A stretch of DNA of 64,000 nt from Sycobia sp. Sy_11 (lineage: Eukaryota > Arthropoda > Insecta > Hymenoptera > Epichrysomallidae): positions 165,001 through 229,000 of the forward strand of contig JACCIC010000098.1 in NCBI GenBank assembly GCA_018907035.1, written 5' to 3'. A model generated the notes under the pieces. That model was not told the DNA's origin. It saw nothing but the letters and a program-made list of their open reading frames with translations, and did no database searches. Every line of letters begins with the position of its first letter. Position 1 is the stretch's first letter. The position numbers and the translations under genes are program-made. Below are positions 1-13,293 of the stretch, piece by piece.

Positions 1-1200
1 TGCTATACCAATGTTTTTCTTCTATAACTCATATGCCATTTACATTCGACGACTGTATTACATTCGTCTTCGGGCGTTGCTTCTAGATTTGTGAACGTAG
101 CACTTTTCCAACCAGACTCAGTTGAATGCTCCGAACGCAGCAGCTTACTTGACATTTTTCTTGCACCGTGAGGTTAGCGGCAAAGGACGCTGCTCAAACC
201 GTGGAACCCCCCGCCGCGAATCGTCTCGTTTCGTAAACAAATTGACGAATTTAATAAATCGCCGCGAAACGATGGGAGCCGCGCAATCCTGAAAGCGATC
301 GCTTTATGCACATTGTCGCACTGTCGTCGATTTCACGGTCGCGCGCGCTCGGTACGCTCGAGTCTCGCGTCCAGTCCAAAAGCGCGCCAAATATTCAAAT
401 CAGTCGCAGCGGCGGACGAGGAACGGGAACGCGGCGATAATTCTAATTGTGTGTTGACTCGATCGGCGCATTATTATCAGCGCTTACCGAGACTCGCCCA
501 GCGCGAAGAATTAATTATTTATAAGCCCCGCGTGCTAGCTGAAAAAAAAAAATCGTTATTTTTGACTTTTCGCGTTCGTGCCCGACTGTAAACGACTTAT
601 GGCCAATCATTACTTTCTCCCACCGGCGAGCGAGAAATATAGCGGCAAAGGAATCTATATGGCCGAAACTGTTAAGCCATAAATTTCTGTTACGAAACTG
701 TAAAATTTATATATATACACATACACGCGCGCGCGCGTATATATAGAGCCATAAAGTGCAATATAAATTCTGCAAAAGTTAACGACCTTTTATGCGTTTA
801 TTATTTTTGAAAAATCCTTCGCAATTCCTCGAATTTACAAGATTTTCCAATTGGCGATGGTAAAAGCGCGTTTTTAACAAACAGCCGCGCGTCCATTAAT
901 AGCGTTCGATTTCGCGACTGAATAAAAATCCGTCAACGAATGTACGAATGAAGTCATTTCTTCAACTTACGTGATCCATCCTAAATTCGCACGTTTAAAA
1001 TGCACGAACTTATTGACAAATTAAGCTCGTTTTAATATTAATTTTATATTATAATTTAATATTTATTATAATATAAATATAAATATGAATTATTTATTGA
1101 ATACAATTTAATAATTTCAAGTTATTTACTGTATTAAAATAATCATAAATTAAATAGAATTTTAATTATTAAAAAAGTTTGAATAATCATAGATAATTTT
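1..1200. other. Non-coding DNA, no gene seen
   Basis: Mixed composition: the first 600 bases are CpG-rich and the rest is increasingly AT-rich. A short alternating CG/TA tract lies near 720-745. A 92-codon open frame at 313-591 has no recognisable domain, signal peptide or splice context and is treated as chance in GC-rich DNA. Confidence 0.5.
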
Positions 1201-1228
1201 ATTGTTGCCCTTGTGTATATATGTATAT

Positions 1229-1497
1229 GCATATAAATATATATGTAAATATAATTGTTTGGATCTAGTTAGGGCTAATAAAAGCTAAATTTGTTTTTAT
1301 TTACGACGTTTCGTCGACAAGTATCGTCAAACTTCATCGGTTTGACTTTGAGCTTCTCAACGTTTGCTTGTAAATTTAATTCGCCTGAAGAAGTCGACGA
1401 TATTTGTCGACGAAACGTCGTAAATAAAAAAAAAAATTGAGCTTTTATTAGCCCTAACTCGATCGAAAAAATTATATTTACAGATATATTCGTATAC
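1229..1497. repeat. Imperfect inverted repeat of a Penelope-like 3' end
   Basis: Two arms, 1229-1341 (read on -) and 1384-1497 (read on +), match closely in opposite orientation around a spacer of about 40 bases. Both arms contain GAAACGTCGTAAATAAAA followed by an AGCTTTTATTAGCCCTAACT block and an AATTATATTTACA block. The arms look like two copies of one retroelement end placed head to head. GAAACGTC preceded by a CTGANGA-like core is known from the hammerhead ribozymes of Penelope-like elements; the assignment to that class is inferred. A transcript through the region could fold into a long hairpin. Confidence 0.65.
1382..1429 (+). ncRNA. Hammerhead-ribozyme-like motif, right arm
   Basis: Seen: CTGAAGA at 1385-1391, a self-complementary stem GTCGAC (1393-1398) and GTCGAC (1406-1411) around a 7-base loop, then GAAACGTC at 1412-1419. 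In the dimeric hammerheads of Penelope-like elements, GAAA is followed by a palindromic ACGU stem III and the GUC cleavage site, as here. A stem I can be drawn between about 1375-1384 and 1420-1429 with mismatches. One unpaired A (1392) sits between the core and stem II, so activity is uncertain. A less conserved copy lies on the - strand at 1303-1341, with CCGATGA in place of CTGATGA. Confidence 0.4.
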
Positions 1498-1499
1498 AA

Positions 1500-1920
1500 A
1501 AAAGTTGTAGCTTAATTAAAATTTTATTTTATTTTATTTATCACTGTCTCCTTCGTATGATAAATGGACAAATGAAATCATGATTATCGAAACATTTTTG
1601 TATTGCTTTCAAATCTAAATTAAAAAATGCTCGCAATTTCTTGAATTCAATTCACCTTCGTTTTGAAATTCTATCACATTCGAAAGATCATCGCAATGAG
1701 AGGACTCATATTACGTATCAATTCATTCAAATTCAACGACGATATTTATTTCAGCCGTGCGTAAATGTAGAAGCGCCAAAAAAAGAATTCAGAAATATAT
1801 GATACTCAAGCTCGCCCGCCCTCTGAGTTTTTTCCACGTAAAAAATTCTTATAAATGCATCTTACGCTTCCCGCGGGAATATCTCGCGTTCCTCCCTATT
1901 ATTATACAAACGCGGTAACG
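1500..1920. other. Non-coding DNA, nothing recognised
   Basis: AT-rich DNA with ordinary composition. No coding frame, transposon similarity or long repeat was seen. Confidence 0.4.
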
Positions 1921-1939
1921 GTCGAGCTAACGAAAGAGC

Positions 1940-2206
1940 CGTAACTCGTTGTTGTTTTTTTTTATGGAATAATATAATTGAAAAGGGATATCCGCTCGTA
2001 AAGATTGGGCGAAAAATGAAAAAAAAAAAAAAACAAGAAAAAAAGATCGAGCCACGGCCCGTAGCCTCCCGCGGTCCGTGCCGCGAGAAAGGGTTGCCGG
2101 GTCGAATCCACGGCCGATTCCGCGATTCTGGAATTCCGTTGGCGCGGATCGATTTTCATAAAGATAGAGGAGCGAGACAGGGAGCGGGGCGGCAAAATAG
2201 GGAGGT

Positions 2207-2247
<41 letters not shown>

Positions 2248-2467
2248 CGCGCACACAAGGAAGCATCCGCGCGCGTGCGCAGCCGGAAAGGGGTAAGTAA
2301 CTTTCGCACGGTTCTACCTCGTGTCTGTTTCGATTTTTTTTTTTGCATCTCTCCTCGCCCGCCAGTAATAAACAATCGCCTGCGAGCGCGCGCGCACGCA
2401 CACCTGAAAATTTCACTCCTTTTTTTTCTTCCTGGTCTTTCTCTGCGCGCTTCGCTCCGTATTTGCG

Positions 2468-2507
<40 letters not shown>

Positions 2508-3330
2508 GGCGCGCGCCACGAGTGACCGTTGGCTGGAGTATTGCGGCTGGCGCAATGCCGACGCCTGCTTTTACAATCGTCAGAATTCCGAGACGGGGCC
2601 AAAAAAAAAAAAGAGCGAGAGAGACAAGAGAGAGAGAGTGAGAGAGAGAGAGAGAGAGAGTGGCAACGAAGAGCAACGGCGAGAAAGAGAGCGAGGAGGG
2701 CGGCGAAGCAACCCCTTTTTTGCGCGCATCGGCGGCAGCAGCAGTGGCAGCAACGGCAGTAGCTCCCGCGAGGGATGAGTGAGTTAGAGGGAGAGAGAGA
2801 GAGAAAGAGAGAGAGGGGGGCGGGGGGAAAGAGAGGCAAAACAGACAGAGGACACGGCCGCGAGGTCGGTCCGTTTTGACGTCGACGCTTTACAGCGGGG
2901 CCTTACATAATAAGAATCGTAGCTGTAACTTTATATTTAGTCCACGTGCGCCGCGACCTTCTTCCGTCCTGCGGATCTCTTTGAGCCTGTACACTCGGCA
3001 CACTCGGTCGCGGCCAGCTTTAATTTCGGGCGATAATTTATTTCCGTTGTTAAGACATTCCAGATGAGCTCGATTTTGGACGAGGGGGAGAGGGCACAAG
3101 GGGAGGGGGGGGAGAAGTTTCGCGCCCCGCAGTTTCACCGCGCTTTATTGCGGCCCGGGGAAAATATCGAGGATTTCACTTTTGTGCCGGGTGTACATTG
3201 TAGGCGCGTGCGCGGTCTGTACGGGGCCCGGCTTGCCTGGCGCTACGGGAACTCGAGAGGCGAGAAAATGAGAAAACCACTACGAACCGAACACAAAAAA
3301 AAAAAAAAAAATATAGAGGAACAAATATAG
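1940..3330. repeat. CpG-rich island with (GA)n/(CT)n tracts
   Basis: A (GA)n run lies at 2212-2244, a (CT)n run at 2471-2503, interrupted (GA)n at 2612-2660 and 2789-2830, and oligo-A runs near 2020 and 3295. The DNA between them is CpG-rich. Every long open frame here (up to 227 codons on -) is Ser-Leu or Arg-Glu repeat encoded by the dinucleotide tracts and overlaps others on both strands, so none is called a gene. The composition would also suit a promoter-proximal region of a gene outside the window, but no exon was found. Confidence 0.6.
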
Positions 3331-3439
3331 AGAATGGAAATAATGCCCGAAAAGCGTTGTATGCAGCGCATAAAGAGAAGGGGTGAATGGCAAAAAAATA
3401 CCGAAGTGCATTGACGCAGCAAAATAAAGCAGAACCCAA

Positions 3440-5640
3440 ATGTCCAACTACAATATTGGGAAAGTTCAGATAAAAAACTGGGTTTTCAACAATTTTTAAT
3501 TATTCTATTTGATTTGTTTTGTTTAAGTTTTTTTTTTTATAGAAAACTTATTTAGCTGTCGTGGCGCGAATATCTGAGCACTGCTATGCTAATTTGCTAT
3601 TATTAATTATTGCTTTTACGACAATATTTAAATTTTTCTTTAAAATAATTTCCAATCTCATCGACTTCATTTCTGCAATTTAGTACGGACAAAGAAATAA
3701 GTAAATAAAAAACGTTGTACTGTTTTGAAGGAAAGTTTATGAATCGATTACGAAGCATTGCTATCAAAATTCGAAGAATGAAGCAGACTATCGGTAGATA
3801 AGAATTATATTAATAATTTATTAATTTTTATTACAATCAGGATAAAGTTGAATTCGCTAATAGCACAAGATATTCACAAAATAATGTAAAATTATTTCGT
3901 TGTTATATTGTGAGAAACTTTGTAATTTATTTCGTAAAACTATTAAAAAACAAATTTTTCAAACAATTTTCTAACAATATATCGGACAACTTACTATAAA
4001 ACTTTTAAAGATTCCTGTCAGAAAATATTTTGTTCTAGACTTTAACATATAGAACAATTTTTTTTTTTTATCATTATCAAATATTGTCCGAAATATTTCA
4101 ATAAAAATTGCACGCCGCTAGATGGACACAATCACGTTTTTTGCGTTGTTTCATCAATATATAATAGCCTAACAATATGAAGATCTTGGATATTATCCAC
4201 GAAACGTGGTGAAAAGGTTAAAAATCGCTTTTGTATGTTCGATAATATCTTCCTTAAATATTTTAGTAACGTTTTATAAAAATATTTTCAAATAGTACAA
4301 AAATATCTTTAGATTTAATATTTTTAGCTTTTTAATAAATATTTTTATTTTTAACTTAATATTTTTAGATTTTACATTTTGCTTTCATGAGCCGCTTTGA
4401 GCGCAATTAGAAAATTTTAACAAAGTACGCATATTTCTGAAAGAATTCTAAATAATATTTCAATATCTCTCCAAGAAAGCTTTCTTGAATATTTCATAAA
4501 CATTTTAAAATATGTTGGAAATACAATGACAGATGCATTGAAATGTCTCGTTGTAAATTATCAGAGAACGGCGGGTTGACTTTTTTCCCCCAAATCTGTT
4601 ATTCGCAACGGATAAGTTGGCTAATTTTGACGTTTATCCCAAAAACCATTTTTCCCAATGGACAGTGTAAAAACATATTTCCGGCGATGATTACAATGCA
4701 GCCAGCACATCGACAATGTTTCAAGCGATCACGAGGTGAAATATTATTGAAATATAAATTTTAAATTATTATATTTACATTTGGACAATTTGTAATTGTC
4801 AACATGAATTATAATTATAAGGCTGTAAAATGTAATAAAAATTTGTAGAATAACTAAAAATATTTCGTCATTAAAAACGAGCATACAAGGTTTGTTAATT
4901 GTATTATTAAATTTTTGGTAAAGTATCGACTACTCGGAAAAATATTCGCGAGGCGAGTGCAAAAAAATACTTCAAATAAATATCGTGAAAATATTTTAGA
5001 AACAATTTGTGCGTTATTCCGATTTTAATGCTTCTAATAGCAGTATCCTCGTATAAGCAAGAATAAATTGACGCACTGGCGTAAACTGATTAAATTGTTT
5101 TTTTTTTTTTTTTTTTGATAAATCCAATAGCTATATTACCTAAGTTTCAGATCGGGGAAATTGGACTTTTCCGCGGAAACGGAATTAGCCCGTCGCCAAT
5201 TGCGTTGATTTATTCGAAAATAATCGATAATTCGAAACGATAATTCTTTTCGATAAACCTATCCCCCGTACCTGGGGCAATTTTTATGCCGCTATAGTCT
5301 ATGCTAATTGTTGTTATTGGTATTTACAGTAAGCCAAATGATATTTTCGTTAAAACGACTTTTGAAATTCTTAAAACAGGGTATTGAATTGTATTATAAC
5401 TATTATAATTTTTTTTTCAATTCATTGCGTAAGCTCCTTTTCATATTTTTAATAGCTATATATATACATATTGTGTATTAAGTTGCAACTGAAGATATAT
5501 AACACCATTATATTATATTAGGGAGCATTTCGAAATACTCCTCTTCTCGCCCAAATACTACAAGTGTATCATTATTTATGCAGATTATACGAGGGGGCGT
5601 TTAAAACGCATTGGCACATCCTTTGCAACAACCGCCGGGG
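3440..5640. other. AT-rich non-coding DNA
   Basis: No gene recognised. From about 4240 to 4510 the sequence repeatedly contains AATATTTT-like words. A short perfect palindrome CCACGAAACGTGG lies near 4198. A run of T lies near 5098-5116. The 73-codon frame at 4543 shows no domain or splice context. Confidence 0.45.
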
Positions 5641-5663
5641 GATTACCTAAATATCTTAATAGA

Positions 5664-5676
5664 TTCTCTCTCTTTC

Positions 5677-5722
<46 letters not shown>

Positions 5723-5865
5723 AATAGAGGCAATAAGCTTAAAACGTTATAGTTTTGACCTTCCCCGGGGGAAATATTGCTCTCATATTTTAGTCTTTAT
5801 ACCTTTATATCGCTTCTGAGAAGAAGCGCGGCCCACAGCATCGGCAGCGCCCTCTCTACCGGACG

Positions 5866-5906
<41 letters not shown>
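5664..5906. repeat. (CT)n and (TA)n microsatellites
   Basis: An interrupted (CT)n tract covers 5664-5722 and a clean (TA)n tract covers 5867-5906, with about 145 bases of mixed DNA between them. Confidence 0.9.
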
Positions 5907-5907
<1 letters not shown>

Positions 5908-5909
5908 TG

Positions 5910-7060
5910 TGGCGAAAGGTATATAATAGTATCTTAGTTCGCGCGGGTATCACCGACGCGCCGCAAACGCTTAGTTTCGCGATGTTCGCGATTTTTCAAA
6001 CAGCCGGCGACTGAATCAGCATTTTCGATACCGATGAAAGATCGGTTGAGCATTTTTGCTTTGCTTGTTTATCTTTTATCATGATTATTATTATAGGAAA
6101 GTGCCGGGCAATTTGGAGGGATTCGCTGATTTTCAAGATATAGATTGGTATGGCAATTACTTCGCCCATTGAGTGATATTGTAATATTATGAGAACGTGA
6201 ATGTTTACATTTAGTGTCGGTAAATTTGTGAAAATCTTTATTTACATTTTTTTTTTATTGTAAATGGACGAGGAAAATGGATAGGGAATTGTTTGAATAA
6301 TTCAATAGGCTTCTAAGAGTGCCAGAAGAATGAAATTCGTGAATTATCGAAAATAAAATATAGTTCTCGTTCGTTTATACGAGCTGATCGTTTTAATTGA
6401 CGAAAGGCTCAGCGTTCGCACGGATTTCTTCATAATTTACAGCCTTGAATCGCGATTACCCGGAATTACCATTTAATTGCTTCACAAGTCGAATGTAGTA
6501 AAATAACACAGGTCGGTTCTCGTAGGAGATGAATTGATTTTCTGTTTCTTTTTTTTTCTACGGCTAGGCCATATTACAGATCTGATTTACTTGTTAAAAA
6601 GAAAACTTTTAGTCTGGTTGTGTAAAAGTTTGGATCGATTATAGAATCTGTGTTAATTGTCGATTTTTGCATCGTTTACGTCTCCGTGTTAATTTATCTA
6701 GTGCATGGGATTTGACGTAAATTCTCGACGAAATTTAATATTAGATTCTTCTCTTCGTTCACATATCGTCGTCTTTTTGTACCTAAATATTAATCTAATG
6801 TAGTCGTGCTTGCAGAGAAATTGCGAAAGATCTTGATGAATGATGAAAATCTTCTTTGCTATTTTTTTTTTTTTTTTTTAATTAAATCTAAAATCCAATC
6901 GATAATATTAACAGTCGTCACGATCCAGCGCCTTTCATGCTACGCTGACCAGTAGGCAAAGCAATGCGATTCGCTAAATTTTTGCAGAACGTATGGCATT
7001 GGAAACGATGAAAGAAGAGAAGGCAACTGTAAACGTCCAAGAAAAATCTCTCCAGTGCCT
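5910..7060. other. Non-coding DNA, nothing recognised
   Basis: AT-rich sequence with a poly-T run at about 6862-6879. No exon, RNA gene or transposon similarity was seen. Confidence 0.4.
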
Positions 7061-7079
7061 AATAATCATAAAAACCTCC

Positions 7080-8260
7080 AATGTACCCCCCCCCACCAAC
7101 AAAATATCGATATCTCTTCGAACAAAATAAAACCAACAAAAAAAAAAAGAAAAAAAAAGAAAGCTCGATCCACCCTCGATATCTGACGAACAATTCAAAA
7201 ACAACTTTCCACCGAGAATATGGGAAAAAATTGACCCTACTCTAACCCCCACCCCGCCACTGTCCCTTCGTATTATTAAAACACATGACGCGCAGCACTC
7301 GAGTGCCTCCCGATATATCTCTTTGGCGAGCGGTTGGGTGAAAGCCCCGCGCACGGTGAAAACCTATAATACCCACGGGCAGAAGAGGAGCACACGTTGT
7401 GTATGCGGAACGCGAGGGAAAAAGGTGAGGAGGCGGAAAGAAGAAATTTCGACCGCCCCCCCCCACCCCCTTCGTTCTCACCTCGCGCCGTTTACTCCGA
7501 CGCACGCGTGCCCCCCCCCCCGCCAATACGTCTATCTATACCTCGTACTTCGCAAGCATGCTCCCCCTCCCCCTGACGAACGACCCCGTAATTACGGGAG
7601 AGTGTAAGGGTGGTTGGGCGAACGGCGCGGGTGGAGGGGGGTGGGAAATAAGTCATCCCATCGTCCATTTCTTCCGGGTTCCTCGGATTTCCCCGGTCCC
7701 GCCGTCGCGGACGGGCGCGACGCCCGCGCCGGCGTTAAAAGCCGGGCGGGGGGTGGTGGTGGTGGAGGGGGGGGGAGGGCGAGCAGGCGGCGTCCGAAAA
7801 AAGCTGCGCACGATCGCGGGAATCCATTAAGCCGTGGCGCCGCGGGCGCGCGGACAGGCGGCTATCCATTATCGTCTCGCGTATGCGCGCGTATGTATAT
7901 ATATATATACACTCGTCGGCGCAGGGCTCGGAATTCCGGACCTATCAATCTTCTTAGGAGAGCTGCGGAGGGGGGGAGGCAGTCCATTTCACCGGGCGAT
8001 CGAGGAAGATCGGAGGTCGGAATTTTCGGTGGCGGGGTGGAGGGGGCAGTGCAGAGTCCGAAGAGAGCCACGGCTCGCTGCTGGTTCAGCTAGGTCGGGG
8101 GGTTTCGCGGGATTTTTCGTGAATTGGGGGTGGCGGAATTGTGAAGAGGCAGGAGCGAGGGGTGAAAACGAGAGCGAGCGAGCAGTGAGGCAGGCGATCA
8201 CTTTATTCGGATGATCGTCTGTTTTGGCAGGAGCGCGAGTGATTCCAAGGGGGGCGGGGG
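7080..8260. other. GC-rich island with homopolymer C/G runs
   Basis: Markedly GC- and CpG-rich block with C runs (for example 7087-7095, 7457-7464, 7511-7520) and G runs (7745-7785). The composition differs sharply from the AT-rich flanks. Overlapping open frames on both strands (up to 159 codons) have compositions dictated by the repeats and show no domain. It could be a CpG-rich promoter or exon-flanking segment of an unseen gene. Confidence 0.5.
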
Positions 8261-8689
8261 GATTCGATATAATCGCCAGATAATTTTAGATTGCCCTGCC
8301 GATCGCCGAAGGTGGTTTTCGACGAAATGATTTTAATGCGTTTATTTTTCGACACAGAATTGTTGTTGTTGTAGTTGTTGTTGTTTTTTCTATCTTCGAT
8401 TTTTTTATTTTTATTTTAATGTAGACTGAAGGGAAATTTTAGTAGTCAGTGAAGGCCTGTATCATAATGTGATTATTGCAACCGATCGTGCAGACAAAAT
8501 AATCCGGTCTATGCGATACTGAACAATGTCATTTTAAGAAGACTCCAATGATCATACGAATATTGTAGTATTAATTATGCCGAATTTGTCCAAATCGACC
8601 ATTTTGATTGATTGTTTAAATTCTGTCCATGATCGTAAATTGCTTTTTGCACTATTAACGAAACCGGAAAAACGACAAGATTAATAATA

Positions 8690-9270
8690 TTACGGTTTCA
8701 GAGAAATATTTTGAGGATTTTTAAAAATATTTTTGAGAATTTTTCAATACCATTTATAAAATATTTTTCAAAAGTCTTTTGTCAATCATTTTTTTTAATA
8801 TTTTATGGTAATCTTTGTAACAACGGTCAAAGGAAAAAACAATATTGTACGGGAAATATTTTCAAATATTCGTAATATCCTGTCGGAAAAATTATTGAAA
8901 ATATTTCATAAACAGATTTACGATATTAATATTTTAGAATAAAATTTTTAATGTTTAAAACGTTAAAAAAATATTTTATTGAGATATTTTGTACGACATA
9001 TTTTTTTGAAGAATATTTTACAAATCCTTTGCAATAATTTTGAGAGCATTTCCATATTTACCAAATGCCATTTGTAACATGACATTTTTCAAGTACGTAA
9101 ACATTGTTTTAAAAAAATTTTTTTCGCAATATTTTAACGAAATGATTTCTAAAGTTTTGTAATATAATATATAAGCTAAATATTATAGACATTTTTTTTA
9201 AATACTTTGATAATATTTGTGTATATAAATGTTTATCAAATGTTTCGCGTTGTTACGAAAACATTTCTAT
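8690..9270. repeat. AATATTTT-rich degenerate repeat
   Basis: Across about 580 bases the words AATATTTT, AAATATTT and TATTTTTNAAA recur at short, irregular intervals, mostly separated by 15-30 bases. The same words recur at about 4240-4510. No period is strict enough to call a satellite by eye. Confidence 0.45.
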
Positions 9271-9436
9271 AAAAATAACGAAAAAAAAATTTTAATAATC
9301 CGATAATGCCTTTATAACTACTAGTTGCAATAAATTCTCTAGGTTCGGACGATCTTCGCCAGGCGCGCTTGGTGGGCCAGGTGAGCCACTTAGCACTAAC
9401 ACATATACAGCCATACAGAACTCAAGCAAAAGCGAT

Positions 9437-9477
<41 letters not shown>

Positions 9478-9583
9478 GAGACACAGAGCGATATATGATA
9501 GAGAGCAGTAGGTGGAATGAAATTAATAATTCATTTTCTGAAAGGCTTCATTCTGCGAAGAGAGTGTAAGAGAGGGAGAGAGG

Positions 9584-9623
<40 letters not shown>

Positions 9624-9760
9624 ATTATAACACACAGAATGTCTGCGCGAAAGGACCTGAACGCACGCGCATCACTCAAAAGTTGCGCGAGGACGCTCTG
9701 TTCATCTCTGTTTCTCTCTCTCTCTCTCTCTCCCTCTCTCGCACTTTCTCTTTCTTTTGG
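9437..9760. repeat. (GA)n and (CT)n microsatellites
   Basis: (GA)n at about 9438-9472 and 9582-9618, and (CT)n at about 9715-9740. Downstream to about 10080 the DNA is GC-rich with a C run near 9893-9904. Open frames in this stretch are translations of the repeats. Confidence 0.85.
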
Positions 9761-10099
9761 CCCCGACGCAATATATCGCCATCAGCGCGCTCGCATCGAC
9801 AGCCGCAGGAATTCCGAAAGGCCGTACATCGTGACTCGGGGTTAATTCTTTTCTTCGAGGAAGGAACCTTCTCTCCTCGCGCCTCCACCCCCTCCCCCCC
9901 CCCCGCGCACCGGCCCGCCGACGAGGCGCATTAACGCGCGTGCGGTGGCGAGAAGGACGTTTGGGGAGATAGGGTTGGAGAGGGAGGGGGGGTTACACAC
10001 GCGCGATGAGGGGAGATGCCCCGGAGGTTATCACTCTCGATCGCTCGATAGAGGGATCCGAGAGTTTCGTAGATTTGGCGCTATTGGAGATAACGAGGG

Positions 10100-11331
10100 G
10101 TGGGTGTCGATTGCTTAGGTTTTTCTCTTTATAAAAAAAAAAAAATCATACGCGTCGTCTTAAGCGGCATACGAGGGTTTTTTTTTGTTGGATGTTTTAA
10201 CGAGAATTTTTCGATTCTCGATATAACCGTCCATAAGACTTCGAAAATGACCATTGCTTTTCCAAAAATTAATGAACAACATTGCGAAGGGACAAAGTTA
10301 TAAAAAAAAAAAAAAAACCAACGACAAATTTTCTATATTCAAAGCGGTGGTGAACCCTTAATCAAAGTTCTTAGATGTCTGTTAATACGCTGATTTAATG
10401 CAAAGAATAAGGCCCATCGATATAATAAGTGCCAATGGATTGGATGGACACTTTTCCCAATAGCCTCGCTCCAAATTTCGTAATTCCGTCCAGACCGAAA
10501 GAATTTTCATTACTGCAGCACACGGAAGATACTCACGCGAGTATGGGTAGGTGATATATTATCAAAATCTGCATTGTTATACGTATTTTTTAGACAATTG
10601 ACTATCGACGCGTATAATTTAGTGAAAAAAAAAATTATAAAATAATCGTAAGATCGTAATGCCTTTCAAAATGGCTAATTTTGCAAGTATGTCAAGATTT
10701 CTTCAGTTAAAGTAGATATTCAAAGTTAGTAAATGACATTTTTACTTGTTATTTTATTTTTTTTTTTTGAGAAAAATGTCCACCAATCGAATACAACTAT
10801 TTCAATAAAAGCATTCAATATGACTGTCAATCGGTCGTTAACAACTGCTTCACAGAAATTGCATAAATTGAACAAAAACAAAACACTTGGGACAGCTGGA
10901 GAAATACGAATTTTTCTAATAATATTACTATATTAATTTATTCGCGATTATGACAAAAGTAAAAAAGTATAATGAATAATCCGATTCTTACATAGTGTAA
11001 ATTTAGAGAAAGATACGTGACGTAATATGCTAGGTGAAAGAAAAAACAATTTTTACCTGCAATTCTTTATATTTCAAATAATTGTTTTTATTTTACCGTT
11101 TTTTCGAACCATCGTTGAATATTACTATCGAGAGATGCATGGAAAAAATTCTGTAGAGAAAGCGACATGTGCCCAATTCTTTCGCGAAGCAGAGGTAATT
11201 CTGAAATGCTACGATAGATAATTGTCGTCGTTACTTTACGACTTCTTGCTTTATTTATTAGCAGTATGCAATGACAACAGTGGGCATAATACAATAGGCT
11301 ATATAGAAGCGATCGTTATTTAATAATAATT

Positions 11332-11362
<31 letters not shown>

Positions 11363-13060
11363 GCTAACGTTAGACGTACTTTAACGCGAAAAGCTTTAAT
11401 ATATATATATATTTAGGTATAATAGTTAATAATAATATGTAAATCTGAATTTAATCGTATTTCAATGCAGTTAAGTGTATTTTGAGAATAAAACTATGCA
11501 GACGCACGCATAATGCCATGGAGAGAAAGCGATAAATCTTCAATTTTAACGATTACTGCTGATACTGCCTTTATCGGCTGTACGCAAATAACGATATATA
11601 TATATATATGATTTTGCATCGCGCCTCGGACACAGCGAGAAAGTTCAATCTTTCTTCGTACACGCACGCATACGCAGGCGTCCCCGCATATATATATATA
11701 TATATCAATCCACCGGTTCGCTATAGTTGTGCATTACGCGGTAAGTTATTCGACGCGCCCATTATATGCTCCTATTATACTTATGCAGTGCGCGCACGCG
11801 CGCGTTATGCGAATAAGGAACAGCATGTAGCGCACATCGTGCACGGGACTTAAAATGCGTGGCGTATTGGAGGGACTTTACTGTATGCTCTCATATATAT
11901 AGATATACACATTATATACATTATTTTTGTGTATAACAATGCGAATAAATTAAAAAGTTTTATGATGGGCTGTCGCGAGCTGTAGAAAGTTAAGAGGAGA
12001 AAATTAATGAAAAGCGTAATGAATAAGCTTGCAATTTAAATATATACCGTCGATTTATTTCTTAACCAACAGGACATTAAGAACACTGTCGATAATATGG
12101 CTAATGTAGCAAAACTATATATACACACACACAAACACACGAATTTACCTAATCTGATTTTTTCTGAATAGTTATTCCTTTAAGATTATGAAGATTATAC
12201 TATTGATGAAAATAACGACAATATAGATAATATGGCATATAAAGCGTATGTCACGTGTTAAGGTCGACGTATTTCTAGAATAGTTTTTAATTATTTCACC
12301 GTTATTAGTGAGTTGTTATTTATTTTTTTTTTTACCGAATGCGTAAAGTGAATCATTGAGCTTATCGTATTCATCAGATACAGTAATTTTAAGATATTTA
12401 TTAAATAAATACTTTGGATAATTATTATCATTGTAAGTGTAACGATCATATCTGTAATACATCTATCACGCCCTAATAGGCAGGAGCATACGAAAACCAA
12501 GTGCAGTAAAAAAAAGCGGAAAATATTTATTCCTATAATACGATTGTGAATTATTAATCATGCACAGTAATTTATTGTCGAAAATGTTTTTTTTCCTGCT
12601 TTTATTTGCATTGAAATTCAGGCTTATTATTAATGAATAATCGACGTTCTATTCTTAATGATACAATTGCAGTCCACGTTCACATTGAAGAAGCTTTTTC
12701 TATGAGCCAGTGTTAAAAAATTTATAGACCACGGGAGATATTGTTCGTAATGAAGAATATGAATTTCAATAATAGTGGCAAAAGGCAATTTCCACGAGAA
12801 GGCTGTGTGCTAAAAAATATTATTTCGCCATGAAAACTCTGCTGAAATATAGCGAAAGCGTTCGTAATTACGCATCTACTCGTACCTATATATATGTATA
12901 CAATGTACAATTCAACGTTTAACTAATGACGCACAACGCGTGAAAAACCGTTATAATGATCTTCCATCAATGAAGCAAATTCCTATATTCATCTATTCTA
13001 TACACTGTCTTTGAATAAAATTATATATATACCGCATAATATAATTAATATACATATATA
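10100..13060. other. AT-rich non-coding DNA
   Basis: No gene recognised. Poly-A runs near 10131-10145, 10302-10317 and 11331-11352, and short (TA)n tracts near 11400, 11597 and 11690. Small open frames of 60-80 codons on both strands have no domain or splice context. Confidence 0.45.
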
Positions 13061-13079
13061 GAGAAATGATGCGTTCTCC

Positions 13080-13260
13080 CGAGGGAACGCGCGCAACGAC
13101 GGCGGCGCCCCCGAAAATCCCATACGAATTGTTGAATACGCCCGAGCGCGACGCGACGCGGTAACGTAACGAAGTTACATGGATAAAGGGCTGTGAGCGC
13201 GCGCGCGCGCGCGAACTGAAACAAGCAGCTCGCGCGTCAGCCGCCGCGCCGCAAAGCTTC

Positions 13261-13293
<33 letters not shown>

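Noticed and set aside
2156..2839. 227-codon frame on - rich in Ser-Leu and Arg-Glu
   Set aside because: Its composition comes from (CT)n and (GA)n tracts; comparable frames exist on the other strand at the same place.
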